A stretch of 41,906 nucleotides of DNA from Rubrivivax sp. (GTDB taxonomy: Bacteria > Pseudomonadota > Gammaproteobacteria > Burkholderiales > Burkholderiaceae_C). The stretch's first letter is position 1. Every line of letters begins with the position of its first letter. The notes beneath the pieces are model-generated. The model was not told the origin of the DNA. It did not search any database and was given only the letters and a program-made list of their open reading frames with translations. The stretch is from assembly GCA_022842825.1 (NCBI GenBank), contig JALHOU010000016.1:1-41906 (forward strand), given 5' to 3'. Made by a program: the position numbers and the translations under genes. Of this stretch, positions 16,801 through 27,325 are shown one piece after another.

Positions 16801-17016
16801 ACCGACACGATCGAGGGCATGCGCTTCACGCCGGGCGTCTCGCGCGTCAGCGCGGCGATGCCTTTCGGCACGGTGCCTACCGGCGGCGCCGTGACCACGG
16901 TGCCCTTCACCGGCAACGCGGCGGTCACGCCTGCGCAGAGCACGGAGCGCGGTGTGATGCTCACCTATCGCGTCAACGCCGGTGAGGAGTCGCAGGCCAT
17001 CGTCATGTACCCGTGA
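13825..17016 (+). CDS. Large S8 serine protease, predicted lipoprotein
   Basis: Protein of 1063 aa. Residues 1-20 are a lipoprotein signal (MKRLLRQVTAIGAAALLVAC, lipobox LVAC, C20 followed by GGGS), so it is probably anchored in a membrane or on the surface. The propeptide-like region is at 65-180. Catalytic residues are D210 (RIAVLDSGVDYTH), H283 (FEGHGTHVADIAAG) and S599 (FGGTSGAAPMVAGAAAL; note GTSGAAP instead of the commoner GTSMAAP). A PA domain is inserted at about 440-560 (GRILLIDRGSCVISEKV). Two Ca-loop-like sequences are visible: DPNGDGDLSDA from residue 336 and DTNGDGIRD from residue 901. The C-terminal third is beta-rich and Fn3-like. The start was chosen by the lipoprotein signal and AGGAGG 4 nt upstream. 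The overall plan resembles Vpr/lactocepin-type subtilases. It is transcribed separately from the preceding protease. Confidence 0.92.
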   Translation: MKRLLRQVTAIGAAALLVACGGGSEEGKSESSGTPNVADARLGALAIKGTDTDSTKIDRRLGSVRGPVEVWVSLDQPSMAQKRAELAAQSGMERKRTVDALGKGGGEVASVSALMKAQRGALSDQQAKASSQLAGYGAVELGRVHVAHNAIAVRVDASQLSAIAAMPGVARVRPVVHYELMLGETVPYVGATTYASYGVDGAGTRIAVLDSGVDYTHRNLGGPGTVAAYNDCYAQRDVAVSGSCAALFGPAAPKVIGGYDFVGEAWPNDEVVEDPNPIDFEGHGTHVADIAAGRSADGTHRGVAPGAKILAVKVCSAVASSCNGVALLKGVDFALDPNGDGDLSDAVDVINMSLGSNYGQIEDDLTFAANNAVAVGTFVAASAGNGSNKPYVTGSPAIAPGVMSVAQTQVPSAKAIPLVVTAPASIAGTYSNTATLPWAPITAAVSGSVTYVGRGCATDPYPAGAATAGRILLIDRGSCVISEKVAKAAANGAIGVLVGLVAAGDAVSFSQGSPGPFVPSLVIQQTLSGAIKARLGAAQDVQVTLSPANAIPLLGGMVSSSSRGPATTQALKPEIGAPGASLSAEVGTGTENTPFGGTSGAAPMVAGAAALMIQVHQNLSPVKIKAMLMNSASTNVFTDPALAPGVRAPVSRTGAGELRVDRAIVQRSIALDTAAMTGGLGFGAHEVDRSLTLRRTLTVENIDTFPRTYTVKVKFREAADEASGAVQLSMTSRFTLPGTTIRNFPVTMLIDPSKLPTWTLDGGGQGGNGAALDAPEYDGTIEISDGNSTLSIPWHVLPRKAARTTALAWSPRQGANLRLRNTGAELGAFDLYSLTGVSPQLPDFPPRPGDNFVLIDLKHVGVRYLPASLTGGAGDLLEFAISVHQRRAHPVYPTGLEVQIDTNGDGIRDWAVFNTELGGFGASGQSAVVLFNIATGANSIYFFNDADLNSGVARFLVPMNTSGGFPRNLGVAPGQTITFDVLAIDNYFTGAITDTIEGMRFTPGVSRVSAAMPFGTVPTGGAVTTVPFTGNAAVTPAQSTERGVMLTYRVNAGEESQAIVMYP

Positions 17017-17027
17017 TGCAGGAGCGT

Positions 17028-17067
17028 GGGCGGCCTCGTGCCGGCGCGGGCGGCCTCGCGCTGGCGC
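17028..17067 (+). repeat. Tandem 20-bp duplication
   Basis: Two directly adjacent 20-bp units, 17028-17047 (GGGCGGCCTCGTGCCGGCGC) and 17048-17067 (GGGCGGCCTCGCGCTGGCGC), differ at two positions. They lie between the second protease stop and its terminator hairpin. Probably a local slippage duplication. Confidence 0.8.
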
Positions 17068-17090
17068 AGGGGGCCGGCGTGGGTTTGCCG

Positions 17091-17131
17091 AAGACTGCCT
17101 CCGAGGCCTAGGCCTCGGGGGCAGTCTTTCC
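17091..17131. terminator. Long terminator hairpin between convergent genes
   Basis: An 18-bp stem (17091-17108 with 17111-17128), interrupted only by one G-T wobble, with a 2-nt gap at the apex. The right arm ends in AGTCTTTC, giving a short T-rich tail on the plus strand. It sits between the plus-strand protease and the minus-strand lipoprotein gene, so it probably ends the protease transcript and may also stop the opposing one. Confidence 0.75.
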
Positions 17132-17148
17132 TGACGGTTTGCCGCGGC

Positions 17149-17688
17149 TCAGCGCGACCCGCCGCTCGGCAGCGGGAGCGCGGCGCGTGCGGGCGGACAC
17201 CAGACCCAGGCGCCACGCTGGCTGGCGTGATAGACGAGGAACCGCTGCCCGTCGCTGACGACGAAGCGCCAGCCGGGCACAAGAGCCTGCGTGTACATCG
17301 TGCCTGGCTGGGGGCAGCCGATCGCGCCGTCGGGCCACGTGACGGCCTCGGACTGCACGACACGCAGCACCGCTGGATCGGCAAGGCGCCAAGCTATCGC
17401 GGCGTCGGCAAGGATGGCAGCATGCAGAGACTCCGGGCTGGCCCCGGCAGCGCCCGGTCCACCGGCGAAGCCGGAACGTGGCGCGGCCGACACCGAAGCG
17501 GGCGCCGTGGCCGGCCCCCCGCTGACGGCGGAGGGACGGCCGCCGCCTGCCGTGGCCCCGTTGCCACCGCCAGCCTCAACCGGCATCGGCACTCCGCAGC
17601 ACGCCGCGAGCGTCGCGCCCGACAGGGTTGCCAGCGCCCATGACCACCGCGTTCGCCCCTTCGCCGAGGAGGTGCCCCCGCCAGGCAT
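17149..17688 (-). CDS. Small lipoprotein with conserved GCPQPG domain
   Basis: Protein of 179 aa. The ATG at 17688 follows the secA stop after only 2 nt, so it is probably translated from the secA transcript. The N-terminus MPGGGTSSAKGRTRWSWAL leads to a lipobox LAAC (second Cys adjacent), then a Gly/Ala/Pro-rich linker (to about residue 85). A compact C-terminal domain of some 90 residues follows, with the striking run AVTWPDGAIGCPQPGTMYTQ, then LVPGWRFVVSDG, FLVYHAS and a second Cys in WVWCPPA. I recognise this TWPDG-GCPQPG-YTQ-PG pattern as recurring in bacterial exported proteins of unknown function. No enzymatic motif is visible. Confidence 0.7.
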   Translation of the reverse strand: MPGGGTSSAKGRTRWSWALATLSGATLAACCGVPMPVEAGGGNGATAGGGRPSAVSGGPATAPASVSAAPRSGFAGGPGAAGASPESLHAAILADAAIAWRLADPAVLRVVQSEAVTWPDGAIGCPQPGTMYTQALVPGWRFVVSDGQRFLVYHASQRGAWVWCPPARAALPLPSGGSR

Positions 17689-17690
17689 GA

Positions 17691-20489
<2,799 letters not shown>

Positions 20490-21023
20490 GCGGGGTCGGG
20501 AGAAGGAGGCTGTGGCTGGTCGCCAGGTGAGGCAGAAGGCAGAAGGCAATCCGCCGAACGCCGGCGAGCGAGTGGGACCCGCGCGGTCCGGGCTGCGCCC
20601 CGACCGGCTGCGCCACCAAGCCCGGCGCCGCCCGTGCCTCGCCATGACGAGGGCTGTGGCCGCTGCCGTCGGTGCGGCGAGATCCTGCGCCCCAGGCGCT
20701 CCGGCAAAGACGGCCCGTGAGTTTACCAGCCGACACCGCTTCGCCCCCGGGGCCGGCCCGTGCCCGGCGAGCGCCCTCGGGGCTTCCACTATCATCCCTG
20801 GCACGGCGAGGCGCCGATACTGCGCCCGTCGAAGGGCCTTTTCCGCCGGCGATGCTGTCGTCGGGAATCGGCCGTCCAGAGCCGGCCGCCGTGGAGGTCG
20901 GCTCGCCCGCCCGGGCCCGACCAAAGGCTCCGGGGGACCCCATCGAAGGGAGCCGGAGGAGGTCACGACCGTGCGCGGGGTGAGACCCTCTGCACATCCC
21001 GCCAGGCCGCGGAGAGGATGCCG
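20490..21023. other. Gene-free divergent region between secA and M23 peptidase
   Basis: About 530 bp without a supportable gene. It contains a short tandem repeat (AGGCAGA twice plus a partial copy, around 20532-20550). A candidate minus-strand -10 box TAAACT (complement of 20720-20725), preceded by TGG, could serve secA; I see no convincing -35. On the plus strand, TATCAT at about 20789-20794 is a possible -10 for the peptidase gene. Near 21011-21017, GGAGAGG is the ribosome site used by the peptidase start at 21024. Promoter calls are tentative. Confidence 0.35.
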
Positions 21024-22577
21024 ATGAGTCACGTTGCACGCCGACGCCTGGTCGCCAATATGTCGGTGCGGGCCACGCGCGTCGCGGGGGTGATTGCTGT
21101 TGCAGCAGCAGTCCTTCTGCCGCTCGGGCCGCCGCAGGCGTTTGCTCAGACCCGGGCCGCCGCAAAGCCCTCGGCGCCGGCCGAGGCTGGCGCCAAGGTC
21201 ACGAAGCCAGGTCGACCCGGCCGGAAGACCCCACGAGCGGCCCCCAAGGGACCGGTGGCCTCGAAGAACGTGGCCGTCGGCGACAACGCGGTGCTGGCGC
21301 GTCCGAAGGTCCTTCTCAGCGCCGGTTGCCTGGATGCCCGACATGGCGATTGGCTGGTTGGCGAACTCGGCGATGCGGCACCGCAATGGCAGACTCAGGT
21401 TCAGTTGGATGGGTCGAAGTTTCCGGGCTCCTCCGAAGGCGCATCTGAAGGCCCGTTTGAACCGGACGCCACGGCCATACGTTGTGTGCCTTTTGCGGCG
21501 GTGCGCACACCGGCCGACCGCATCGAGTCGCTGGCCTTCCTGCCTTCGGCGGTGCCCACCGCCGCAGCGCGGGTTCGCCGTGTCATGGTGGTCAGCCGCG
21601 TCGATCTGAGCAGCGCTCCGGCGACAAGTTGGCACGACCTGTCCGAGTTGGCCGACCCGTCCGACCTGCCGGCCGGCTATCGCGAGCTGTGGCTGCCCGC
21701 CGCCGGCGTGCTGGCCGGCGAGGCCGCGGATCACGTGCCAGCGCTCTGGCAGCGAGACGTCGGGCTGCTGGTGCGGCAGATGAAGAAGCAGGCCCAGGCG
21801 GCCGAGACGGCGCTGGTGCGCCTCGTGCTGCACGGCGAAGGCGAGGCGGCGCGCTTGGTCGCCGTCGAACTGGTCGACGATGGCACGGGGCTGGTGATCG
21901 ACAGCGCCATCTGGCTCGAGCGTACCGACGCCCCCAGCGGTTTTGTCAGCGCGCGCGGTGGCGACCACGAGCGCCTGCTGTGGCAGGCGCCGGTGGACTA
22001 CCGCCGCATCTCGCGCGGCGTGGGCGCGGCCACGGTCATCGTGCGCAAGCGGGTGTTCGCCCAGCCGAAGACGCCTGGCGGCAAGCCGCGCATGGTGATC
22101 CGCAGCTTCCGCACGCGCGGCCAGCACCAGGGCATCGACTTCGTGGCCCCGACGGGCACGCCGGTGGTCACGGTGGCCGAGGGCACGGTGGCGCACGCGG
22201 GCCCCAGCGGCGGCTACGGCAACCTCGTCGTCGTCGATCACGGCGGCGGCATCACGACCTACTACGCCCACCTTTCGGCCTTCGGCGCCGGCATCCAGGA
22301 GGGTGCCAAGGTCGAGCGCGGCCAGGAGATTGGTCTGGTCGGCTCGACCGGCCGTTCTACCGGTCCCCACCTGCACTACGAAATCCGCCGCGACGGGCGC
22401 TACCTCGACCCGGCCGACCCGGCCCAGTCGCTGCCGAGTTGGGGGTTGGCGGCCGATGAACACCGCGCGGTGCTGACGCGCCTGCTCGCGCTGTCGCTGT
22501 CGCGAGAGAGCGCATTCGCTCGCGCGATGCGCCAGCCCTCGCTGGCGGCCGCTCCGCAGACGGCCGCGGCCGAGTAG
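21024..22577 (+). CDS. Exported M23-family peptidoglycan peptidase
   Basis: Protein of 517 aa. A long N-terminus with a hydrophobic signal or anchor (about residues 12-38, ending QAFAQ) is followed by an Ala/Lys/Pro-rich stretch, a 250-residue region that I do not recognise but which probably resembles the N-terminal domains of MepM-like enzymes, and a C-terminal LytM/M23 domain (about 360-475). Zinc ligands and catalytic residues are intact: H368 and D372 (HQGIDF), and H449 and H451 (PHLHYE), with the [14 protein letters not shown] signature. The expected role is endopeptidase cleavage of peptidoglycan cross-links. ATGs at 21018 and 21024 are both possible. The second has GGAGAGG at a suitable 6-nt spacing; the first touches it. 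It is divergent from secA. Confidence 0.87.
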   Translation: MSHVARRRLVANMSVRATRVAGVIAVAAAVLLPLGPPQAFAQTRAAAKPSAPAEAGAKVTKPGRPGRKTPRAAPKGPVASKNVAVGDNAVLARPKVLLSAGCLDARHGDWLVGELGDAAPQWQTQVQLDGSKFPGSSEGASEGPFEPDATAIRCVPFAAVRTPADRIESLAFLPSAVPTAAARVRRVMVVSRVDLSSAPATSWHDLSELADPSDLPAGYRELWLPAAGVLAGEAADHVPALWQRDVGLLVRQMKKQAQAAETALVRLVLHGEGEAARLVAVELVDDGTGLVIDSAIWLERTDAPSGFVSARGGDHERLLWQAPVDYRRISRGVGAATVIVRKRVFAQPKTPGGKPRMVIRSFRTRGQHQGIDFVAPTGTPVVTVAEGTVAHAGPSGGYGNLVVVDHGGGITTYYAHLSAFGAGIQEGAKVERGQEIGLVGSTGRSTGPHLHYEIRRDGRYLDPADPAQSLPSWGLAADEHRAVLTRLLALSLSRESAFARAMRQPSLAAAPQTAAAE

Positions 22578-22604
22578 GCGCGCCGCCCGGCGGCGCGCGT
22601 TTCG
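22578..22604. terminator. Palindromic terminator between convergent genes
   Basis: A perfect 10-bp inverted repeat (22578-22587 with 22589-22598) around a single base forms a very GC-rich 21-bp palindrome, followed by GTTTCGGG. It occupies half of the 42-bp gap between the plus-strand M23 gene and the minus-strand methyltransferase-like gene. A similar stem followed by GTTTCGGG occurs after mscL, suggesting a locally used terminator style. Confidence 0.7.
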
Positions 22605-22619
22605 GGCCGCAACGGCCGG

Positions 22620-23546
22620 TTACTGCTTCGCGTCGCTGGCGGCCTGGCCCTTCATCATCGCTCCGGTCATCGGGATGAAGAAGACGCCCACGTCCTTGCG
22701 CGAGGTGACCTTGCCCTCGGCGTCCTTGGTGTAGATGAAGAGGAACTGGCCGCGCTTGAACGGCTGGCCGATCGGGACAAGCATGCGGCCGCCCGGCTTG
22801 AGCTGCTTGAACAGCGCCGGTGGAACGTACTGCGCCGCGCAGGTGACGATGATGATGTCGAAGCCGCCCTCGACCTCGGGCCAGCCGAAGAAGCCGTCGC
22901 CCACGCGCGTGGAGACGTTGCTGATGCCCAGCGGCTTGTAGATGTTGGCCACCGCCTTGCCCAGCGGCTCGATGATCTCGATCGAGTACACGCTCTTGAC
23001 GATGCGTGACAAGAGCGAGCTCTGGAAGCCCGAGCCGGTGCCGATCTCGAGCACCACGTCGGTGGGCTTGGGCTGAGTGGCCTGCGTCATGTAGGCCTGG
23101 CCGAGGTAGTCGGACAGGGCCGAGCCATAGCCGATGGCCCACGGCTTGGCCTCGGCCTCGTAGGCGTCGGCGGCCATCGGGCGCTTCTCGGCGTATTGGT
23201 AGTGGAAGTATTCGCGCGGCAGCTCGGCAAAGGCCTTCAGCACGGCCGGGTCGGCCTTGCCGAAGCGCTGCGCGAGGTATTTCTCGATGCCTTTGAGCGC
23301 ACTCTCCTTGCGCTTCTGGATGGCCTCGAACGCGCCGATGGAGATGTCGTGCGTGCGGCCGCTGGCGGTCATGGCGGCCACGTAGGCCTCGCGCGTCCAC
23401 TTGCCCGCACCCGCGGCGGCCGGTGCGGCGGCGGGCAGTGCCGATGGTGCGGCGGCCTGCGCGGCCGGCGTCGGGGTGGTCTGGGCGCGGGCGCGTGTGG
23501 CCAGGGCGGCCAGCATCGCGGCGCCGAAGGTGCGACGGAACATCAT
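22620..23546 (-). CDS. Exported protein-L-isoaspartate O-methyltransferase-like protein
   Basis: Protein of 308 aa. Residues 1-22 (MMFRRTFGAAMLAALATRARAQ) look like a signal peptide, followed by an Ala/Pro-rich spacer (to about residue 48). The rest matches the Pcm/PIMT class of SAM-dependent methyltransferases: AIGYGSALSDYLGQAYMTQ, motif I VVLEIGTGSGFQSSLLSRI, SIEIIEPLGKAVAN, VGDGFFGWPEVEGGFDIIIVTCAA and LKPGGRMLVPIG. Normal PIMT repairs isoaspartyl residues in the cytosol using SAM. The export signal here is unusual because SAM is not known to be available in the periplasm, so the function is uncertain. It is the last gene of a minus-strand group, 49 bp after the spermidine-synthase-like gene. 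The second Met (23543) is an equal alternative start. Confidence 0.82.
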   Translation of the reverse strand: MMFRRTFGAAMLAALATRARAQTTPTPAAQAAAPSALPAAAPAAAGAGKWTREAYVAAMTASGRTHDISIGAFEAIQKRKESALKGIEKYLAQRFGKADPAVLKAFAELPREYFHYQYAEKRPMAADAYEAEAKPWAIGYGSALSDYLGQAYMTQATQPKPTDVVLEIGTGSGFQSSLLSRIVKSVYSIEIIEPLGKAVANIYKPLGISNVSTRVGDGFFGWPEVEGGFDIIIVTCAAQYVPPALFKQLKPGGRMLVPIGQPFKRGQFLFIYTKDAEGKVTSRKDVGVFFIPMTGAMMKGQAASDAKQ

Positions 23547-23595
23547 CTCTCCTGCAAGGTCGGGTGGTCTGTTGTGGAAAACGGGGCGGGAACTT

Positions 23596-26088
23596 TCAGG
23601 TGCCGGCCAGCGCCGAGCGGGGTGCCGGCGCCGTGGCCACCGGCAGGCGCATCCAGACGAGCGCGTACAACACCAGCGCCGCCGCCACGAGCATGCGGTT
23701 GCCGAAGCCCATGGCCACGAGCTGGGCCAGAGGCGACGCGACGACCGAGAAGGCGCCGTTCAGGCTCCAGGCCCAGGGCACGAAGTGCGGGTGCGTACGC
23801 AGCGCCGACATGCCGCAGGCGAACGGAAAGCCGAGCGCGATGCCCACCGGTGCGATGGCCAGCAGCATGAGGACGATGCGCACCCCCAGCGGCAGCGCGA
23901 TGCCCAGCGGCAGCAGCCGGTCGGCCAGCAGCCATGCCAAGGCACACCAGGCGAGCACCACCGTGCACGACAGGCGCAGGCCGCGCCGCGTGTGCTGCGG
24001 GTCCTGCGTGTAGCGGTCACTCATCCAGCTGCCCAGACCGCTGAAGATGAGCATCGCCCCCAGCGCCAGCGAGAACCCCATCGTGCGGTCGTTGAGGAAG
24101 TAGGTGGCCTTTTCGATGAGGTAGATCTCGATGAACAAGAAGCCCAGCCCGATGCCGGCGAAGTAGACGATCGACTTGCCGACGACGCCGCGGTGCACGC
24201 CCATCGTGCGCGGGCGGAACAGCGGCAGCGACAGCACGAGCAGCGCGATGACGATCGACTGCGCCAGCACGGCCAGGCAAACGAGCGCGCCGATCTCCTC
24301 GCGCGGCACGAGGTCGATGCGCGCCAGGATGGGCGCCAGCGCCGACAGCCGCAGCACCGAGTAGAAGTACGGCCGGTCGGTGGTGGACGGGCTGAGGTCG
24401 TAGGTGGCCGGCCACGGCTTGCCGGCCGTGCCGTCGGCCGGCAGCACGTAGGCCCGGATCTCGTTGGCCAGGGCGTCCTGTCGCTCCGCGCCGCCACCGG
24501 CGCTGACCTCGTCGAACGAAACCGGCGGCAGGTCGTTCCAGATCTTCGCCCCGGCCAGGTCCACACCGGGCAGGTAGGCGGTGTCGAACGAGCGCTCGTC
24601 GCAGAAGCGGCGGATGGCCTCGATCGTGCGCGCGTCGAAGGGCTGCTTGGAGATCAGGATGCGGGCGTTCCATGCCGAGCGGTAGACAACGATGTGCCGC
24701 GCCGGGTCGGCCACGCCGGCGGCACGCAAGGCCTCGCGCGCCGTGAGCACGAGCTTGACGGCATAGACCGTGAACTCGCGGATCGGCACCGGCACCGAGA
24801 CCATGCCCGTCGGCGTGAGCGCGCCGTGGTAGCGCGCCAGCCCCTCGACCGTGAACGAGTACTTGCCGATGTCGCTGCTGCCCTGGAAGTCGAGCGCGAT
24901 GTCGATGAGGTCGAAACGCGCCTCGGGCTGCCCGCGCAGGTAGGCCGAGGGGGCGACGGCGAGCCGGCGCGGGTCGCCACGTAGGTCGGGGCGGTAGCGG
25001 CCGATCAGCTCGTGCAGCACCGGTTCGGGTTCGAGCGCGACGATGCCCTTGGCCCCGAGTTGCCGTGCCTCGTCGAGGCGGAAGCCGCCGCGGCTGCCCA
25101 CCAGCAGCACCGAGGGCGCAGCGGGCATCAGGCGGTAGGGCAGGGCATCCAGCGCTGCGTTCAGATAGGCCAGCTGGCCGGGCGGCTGCTTGGGCAGCGA
25201 GGTGATGCGGTTGCCGTCGGCGTAGAGGCCGAAAGTGGCGATCGGCTCGGCGCCGGCGAGCATGGCGTCGTTGTTCGACAGGTCGACGTCGAGGCGCTCG
25301 GTGAAGTTGTCGAGCACCTCGTAGACGCCACGCGGCGAGCGCAGCGTCTCGACGCGCTGGTTGCCCTCCACCCGCATCGGCGCGGCGATGGCCTTGTATT
25401 CGTTGTAGTCGGCGCGCGCGTACCACCACACTGAGGCGACGGCGGCCACCGTCAGCATGACGAGCGCGGCGCGTGCCGCCAGCGAGCGGGTGAGCAGCCA
25501 GCCGGCGGCGAAGAGCACCGGCACGAGTGCCAGCGGCAGGTCGAGCGGGTGCAGCGCGTACATCAGCAGCACCACCACCGCGCCCGCGGCGCCGGCGCCC
25601 ACGAGGTCGGCGGCGTAGATGCGCGAGATGTCGTCGCTGTAGGCGATGAAGTACAGGCCGATGAATGCGCCGCTCAGGAAGAAGAACGGGAACAGGGCCA
25701 CGTAGTAGCCGGCGATCTTCCAGAGCTGCACGCCCATGGTGGCGTGGTTCTGCAGTGCCAAGGGGTTGAAGTCGATGGCGGCGATGGCGAGATAGCCCGC
25801 CGCCAGCGAGACCACAAGCAACGCCGGCAGCGCGGCCAGCACCGCGGGGGCGCGGTCGGGGCGCGCGAGCAGCCAGTCCTTGGCGAGGTTGAGCACGACG
25901 CCGCTGGCGGCGATGCCGACCATGGTGATCGAGATCACCCAGTAGCCGTACTCCGACCAGCTGACGATGGCGAACCAGCGCGTGAGCGCGATCTCGTAGC
26001 CGACCGAGGCCAGCGCGACGAGGAAGAGCGGCAGCAGCATCGGCTGGCCGGCGGCCGCGCCGGCGGTGGGCATTCGGGTCGTGCTCAC
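23596..26088 (-). CDS. Large membrane protein with spermidine-synthase-like central domain
   Basis: Protein of 830 aa. About eight hydrophobic segments occupy residues 15-235. A soluble central region (about 240-600) has a nucleotide-fold motif LLVGSRGGFRLDEARQLGAKG plus VALEPEP and FDLIDIALDF. A second hydrophobic half (about 605-815) has further membrane segments. This arrangement is that of membrane-embedded spermine/spermidine-synthase-like proteins. The usual glycine loop (GGGDG type) and catalytic DxxDP-type motif of true aminopropyltransferases are not recognisable here, so polyamine synthesis is doubtful. It starts at GTG 26088, overlapping the upstream stop by GTGA; an in-frame ATG lies five codons later (26073). 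Confidence 0.78.
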   Translation of the reverse strand: MSTTRMPTAGAAAGQPMLLPLFLVALASVGYEIALTRWFAIVSWSEYGYWVISITMVGIAASGVVLNLAKDWLLARPDRAPAVLAALPALLVVSLAAGYLAIAAIDFNPLALQNHATMGVQLWKIAGYYVALFPFFFLSGAFIGLYFIAYSDDISRIYAADLVGAGAAGAVVVLLMYALHPLDLPLALVPVLFAAGWLLTRSLAARAALVMLTVAAVASVWWYARADYNEYKAIAAPMRVEGNQRVETLRSPRGVYEVLDNFTERLDVDLSNNDAMLAGAEPIATFGLYADGNRITSLPKQPPGQLAYLNAALDALPYRLMPAAPSVLLVGSRGGFRLDEARQLGAKGIVALEPEPVLHELIGRYRPDLRGDPRRLAVAPSAYLRGQPEARFDLIDIALDFQGSSDIGKYSFTVEGLARYHGALTPTGMVSVPVPIREFTVYAVKLVLTAREALRAAGVADPARHIVVYRSAWNARILISKQPFDARTIEAIRRFCDERSFDTAYLPGVDLAGAKIWNDLPPVSFDEVSAGGGAERQDALANEIRAYVLPADGTAGKPWPATYDLSPSTTDRPYFYSVLRLSALAPILARIDLVPREEIGALVCLAVLAQSIVIALLVLSLPLFRPRTMGVHRGVVGKSIVYFAGIGLGFLFIEIYLIEKATYFLNDRTMGFSLALGAMLIFSGLGSWMSDRYTQDPQHTRRGLRLSCTVVLAWCALAWLLADRLLPLGIALPLGVRIVLMLLAIAPVGIALGFPFACGMSALRTHPHFVPWAWSLNGAFSVVASPLAQLVAMGFGNRMLVAAALVLYALVWMRLPVATAPAPRSALAGT

Positions 26089-27086
26089 CGGCCGGCCCCT
26101 GCGGAGGCGCCGCTGGCAGCGTGGGCGCTGGCCGCGGGCGCAGCGGCGGCACGCCGCACGAAGTCGGCGAGCGTCTCGTTGAAGGCAGCGGCTTCGTCGA
26201 CGAAGAGGGCGTGCCCCGCCTCGGCAAAGAGACGGACCTCGATCGAGGCGCGGCGCGCCTTCACGATCTCGCCTTGCTGTGCGAAGCGCGGCGTGTAGGC
26301 ATAGAGCACGGGCTGGGTCGTCGCATAGAGGGCGTCGCGCCAGAACTCGCGCGGCCTCGGCTGGCGCAGCAGGTCGATGGAGGCCTGCAGTGGCGTGCGC
26401 AGTGCCGCCTCGACGAGCGCCTCGCGCCAGAGCGCTTCGGTGGGCTGCTTGAACATGGCGCCGACGAAGCCGGCCACGGTTTCACGGCGCTTGCCGCGCA
26501 GGCGCGAGAAGAAGGTCGGGTCGCCCGTGGGCGGCTCGCCCACGCCGACCGAGTTGTCGACGAGCACCAGCGCGCGCACCGGCGTGGCCGTGCCCGTCTG
26601 GCGCGTGTCGTGCAGGTACTGCAGGCTCTCGAGCACGCCGAGCGACCAGCCGACCAGCACCACCGGTGCGCGGCAGCGGGCCGCGGCGAGCCACTCGGCA
26701 ATGTCGGCGCCGCGGCGGGCGTAGTCGTAGCCTTCACGGGCGATCTCCGAGCGGCCCTGGCCGCGCGGGTCGAGCGCCAGCACGCGCGCGCCGCTGGCGA
26801 GGTGCTCGATCTGGGCTTTCCAGATCCACGCCGGCATCGTCCAGCCGGGGACGAAGGCGACCGTGGGCGCAGCGGCATCGGAGGGCGGCAGACCGGCTTC
26901 GAGGTAGTGCAGGCGTACGCCATCGGAGGTCGTGAACCATCGGCTGGCCGCGGCCACCGCGGGGACCGACGCGGTGGGCGCTGCGGGGCGGGCGGTAGGA
27001 GTGAAGGCACCGAGGAGCAGCGCGCGCACAAGCGTCTGCCGCCGGGGCCGCCAGGCGTGCCCCAGTGGCTCTTGAAACGAGCGCAT
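26085..27086 (-). CDS. Exported alpha/beta hydrolase
   Basis: Protein of 333 aa. The N-terminus carries RPRRQTLVRALLLGAF, which fits a signal with a twin-arginine-like RR pair, then an Ala/Pro spacer. The alpha/beta-hydrolase domain begins near residue 50 (WFTTSDGVRLHYLEAG). The oxyanion region is FVPGWTMPAWIWK. The nucleophile elbow is VLVGWSLGVLES (Ser of GWSLG). The likely acid follows in the C-terminal half and the catalytic His is in FAEAGHALFVDEA. The fold covers esterases, lactonases and dehalogenases, so the substrate is unknown. Translational coupling (GTGA) with the spermidine-synthase-like gene suggests a joint pathway. The ATG at 27086 was chosen because it starts just before the RR signal. 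Confidence 0.82.
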   Translation of the reverse strand: MRSFQEPLGHAWRPRRQTLVRALLLGAFTPTARPAAPTASVPAVAAASRWFTTSDGVRLHYLEAGLPPSDAAAPTVAFVPGWTMPAWIWKAQIEHLASGARVLALDPRGQGRSEIAREGYDYARRGADIAEWLAAARCRAPVVLVGWSLGVLESLQYLHDTRQTGTATPVRALVLVDNSVGVGEPPTGDPTFFSRLRGKRRETVAGFVGAMFKQPTEALWREALVEAALRTPLQASIDLLRQPRPREFWRDALYATTQPVLYAYTPRFAQQGEIVKARRASIEVRLFAEAGHALFVDEAAAFNETLADFVRRAAAAPAASAHAASGASAGAGR

Positions 27087-27325
27087 GGATGAAATCAACG
27101 CGGGCGGCGTGATGCTCGCGGCCCGCACTCCTCGACGTTCCCCTACCAACCGCGGAGTGTAACGAGTCGCCCACGCAGGCCGTTCCGTACCAAAGGTGGT
27201 TCGGGGCAAAACGGCCGAGCGGTCGGGCATGGCCTTCCCGGTCCGACCGTGATCGCCTGCCGGCGCGTTGAAGGTCAGGTGTCGCGCAGAATCGCTGGCC
27301 CGGTCGGCTGGGGTAGGCGGCTGCT

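Noticed and set aside
20490-22463. Upstream extension of the secA frame by about 650 codons
   Set aside because: SecA homologues start at MLPKF (20489); the extension is low complexity and antisense to the M23 gene.
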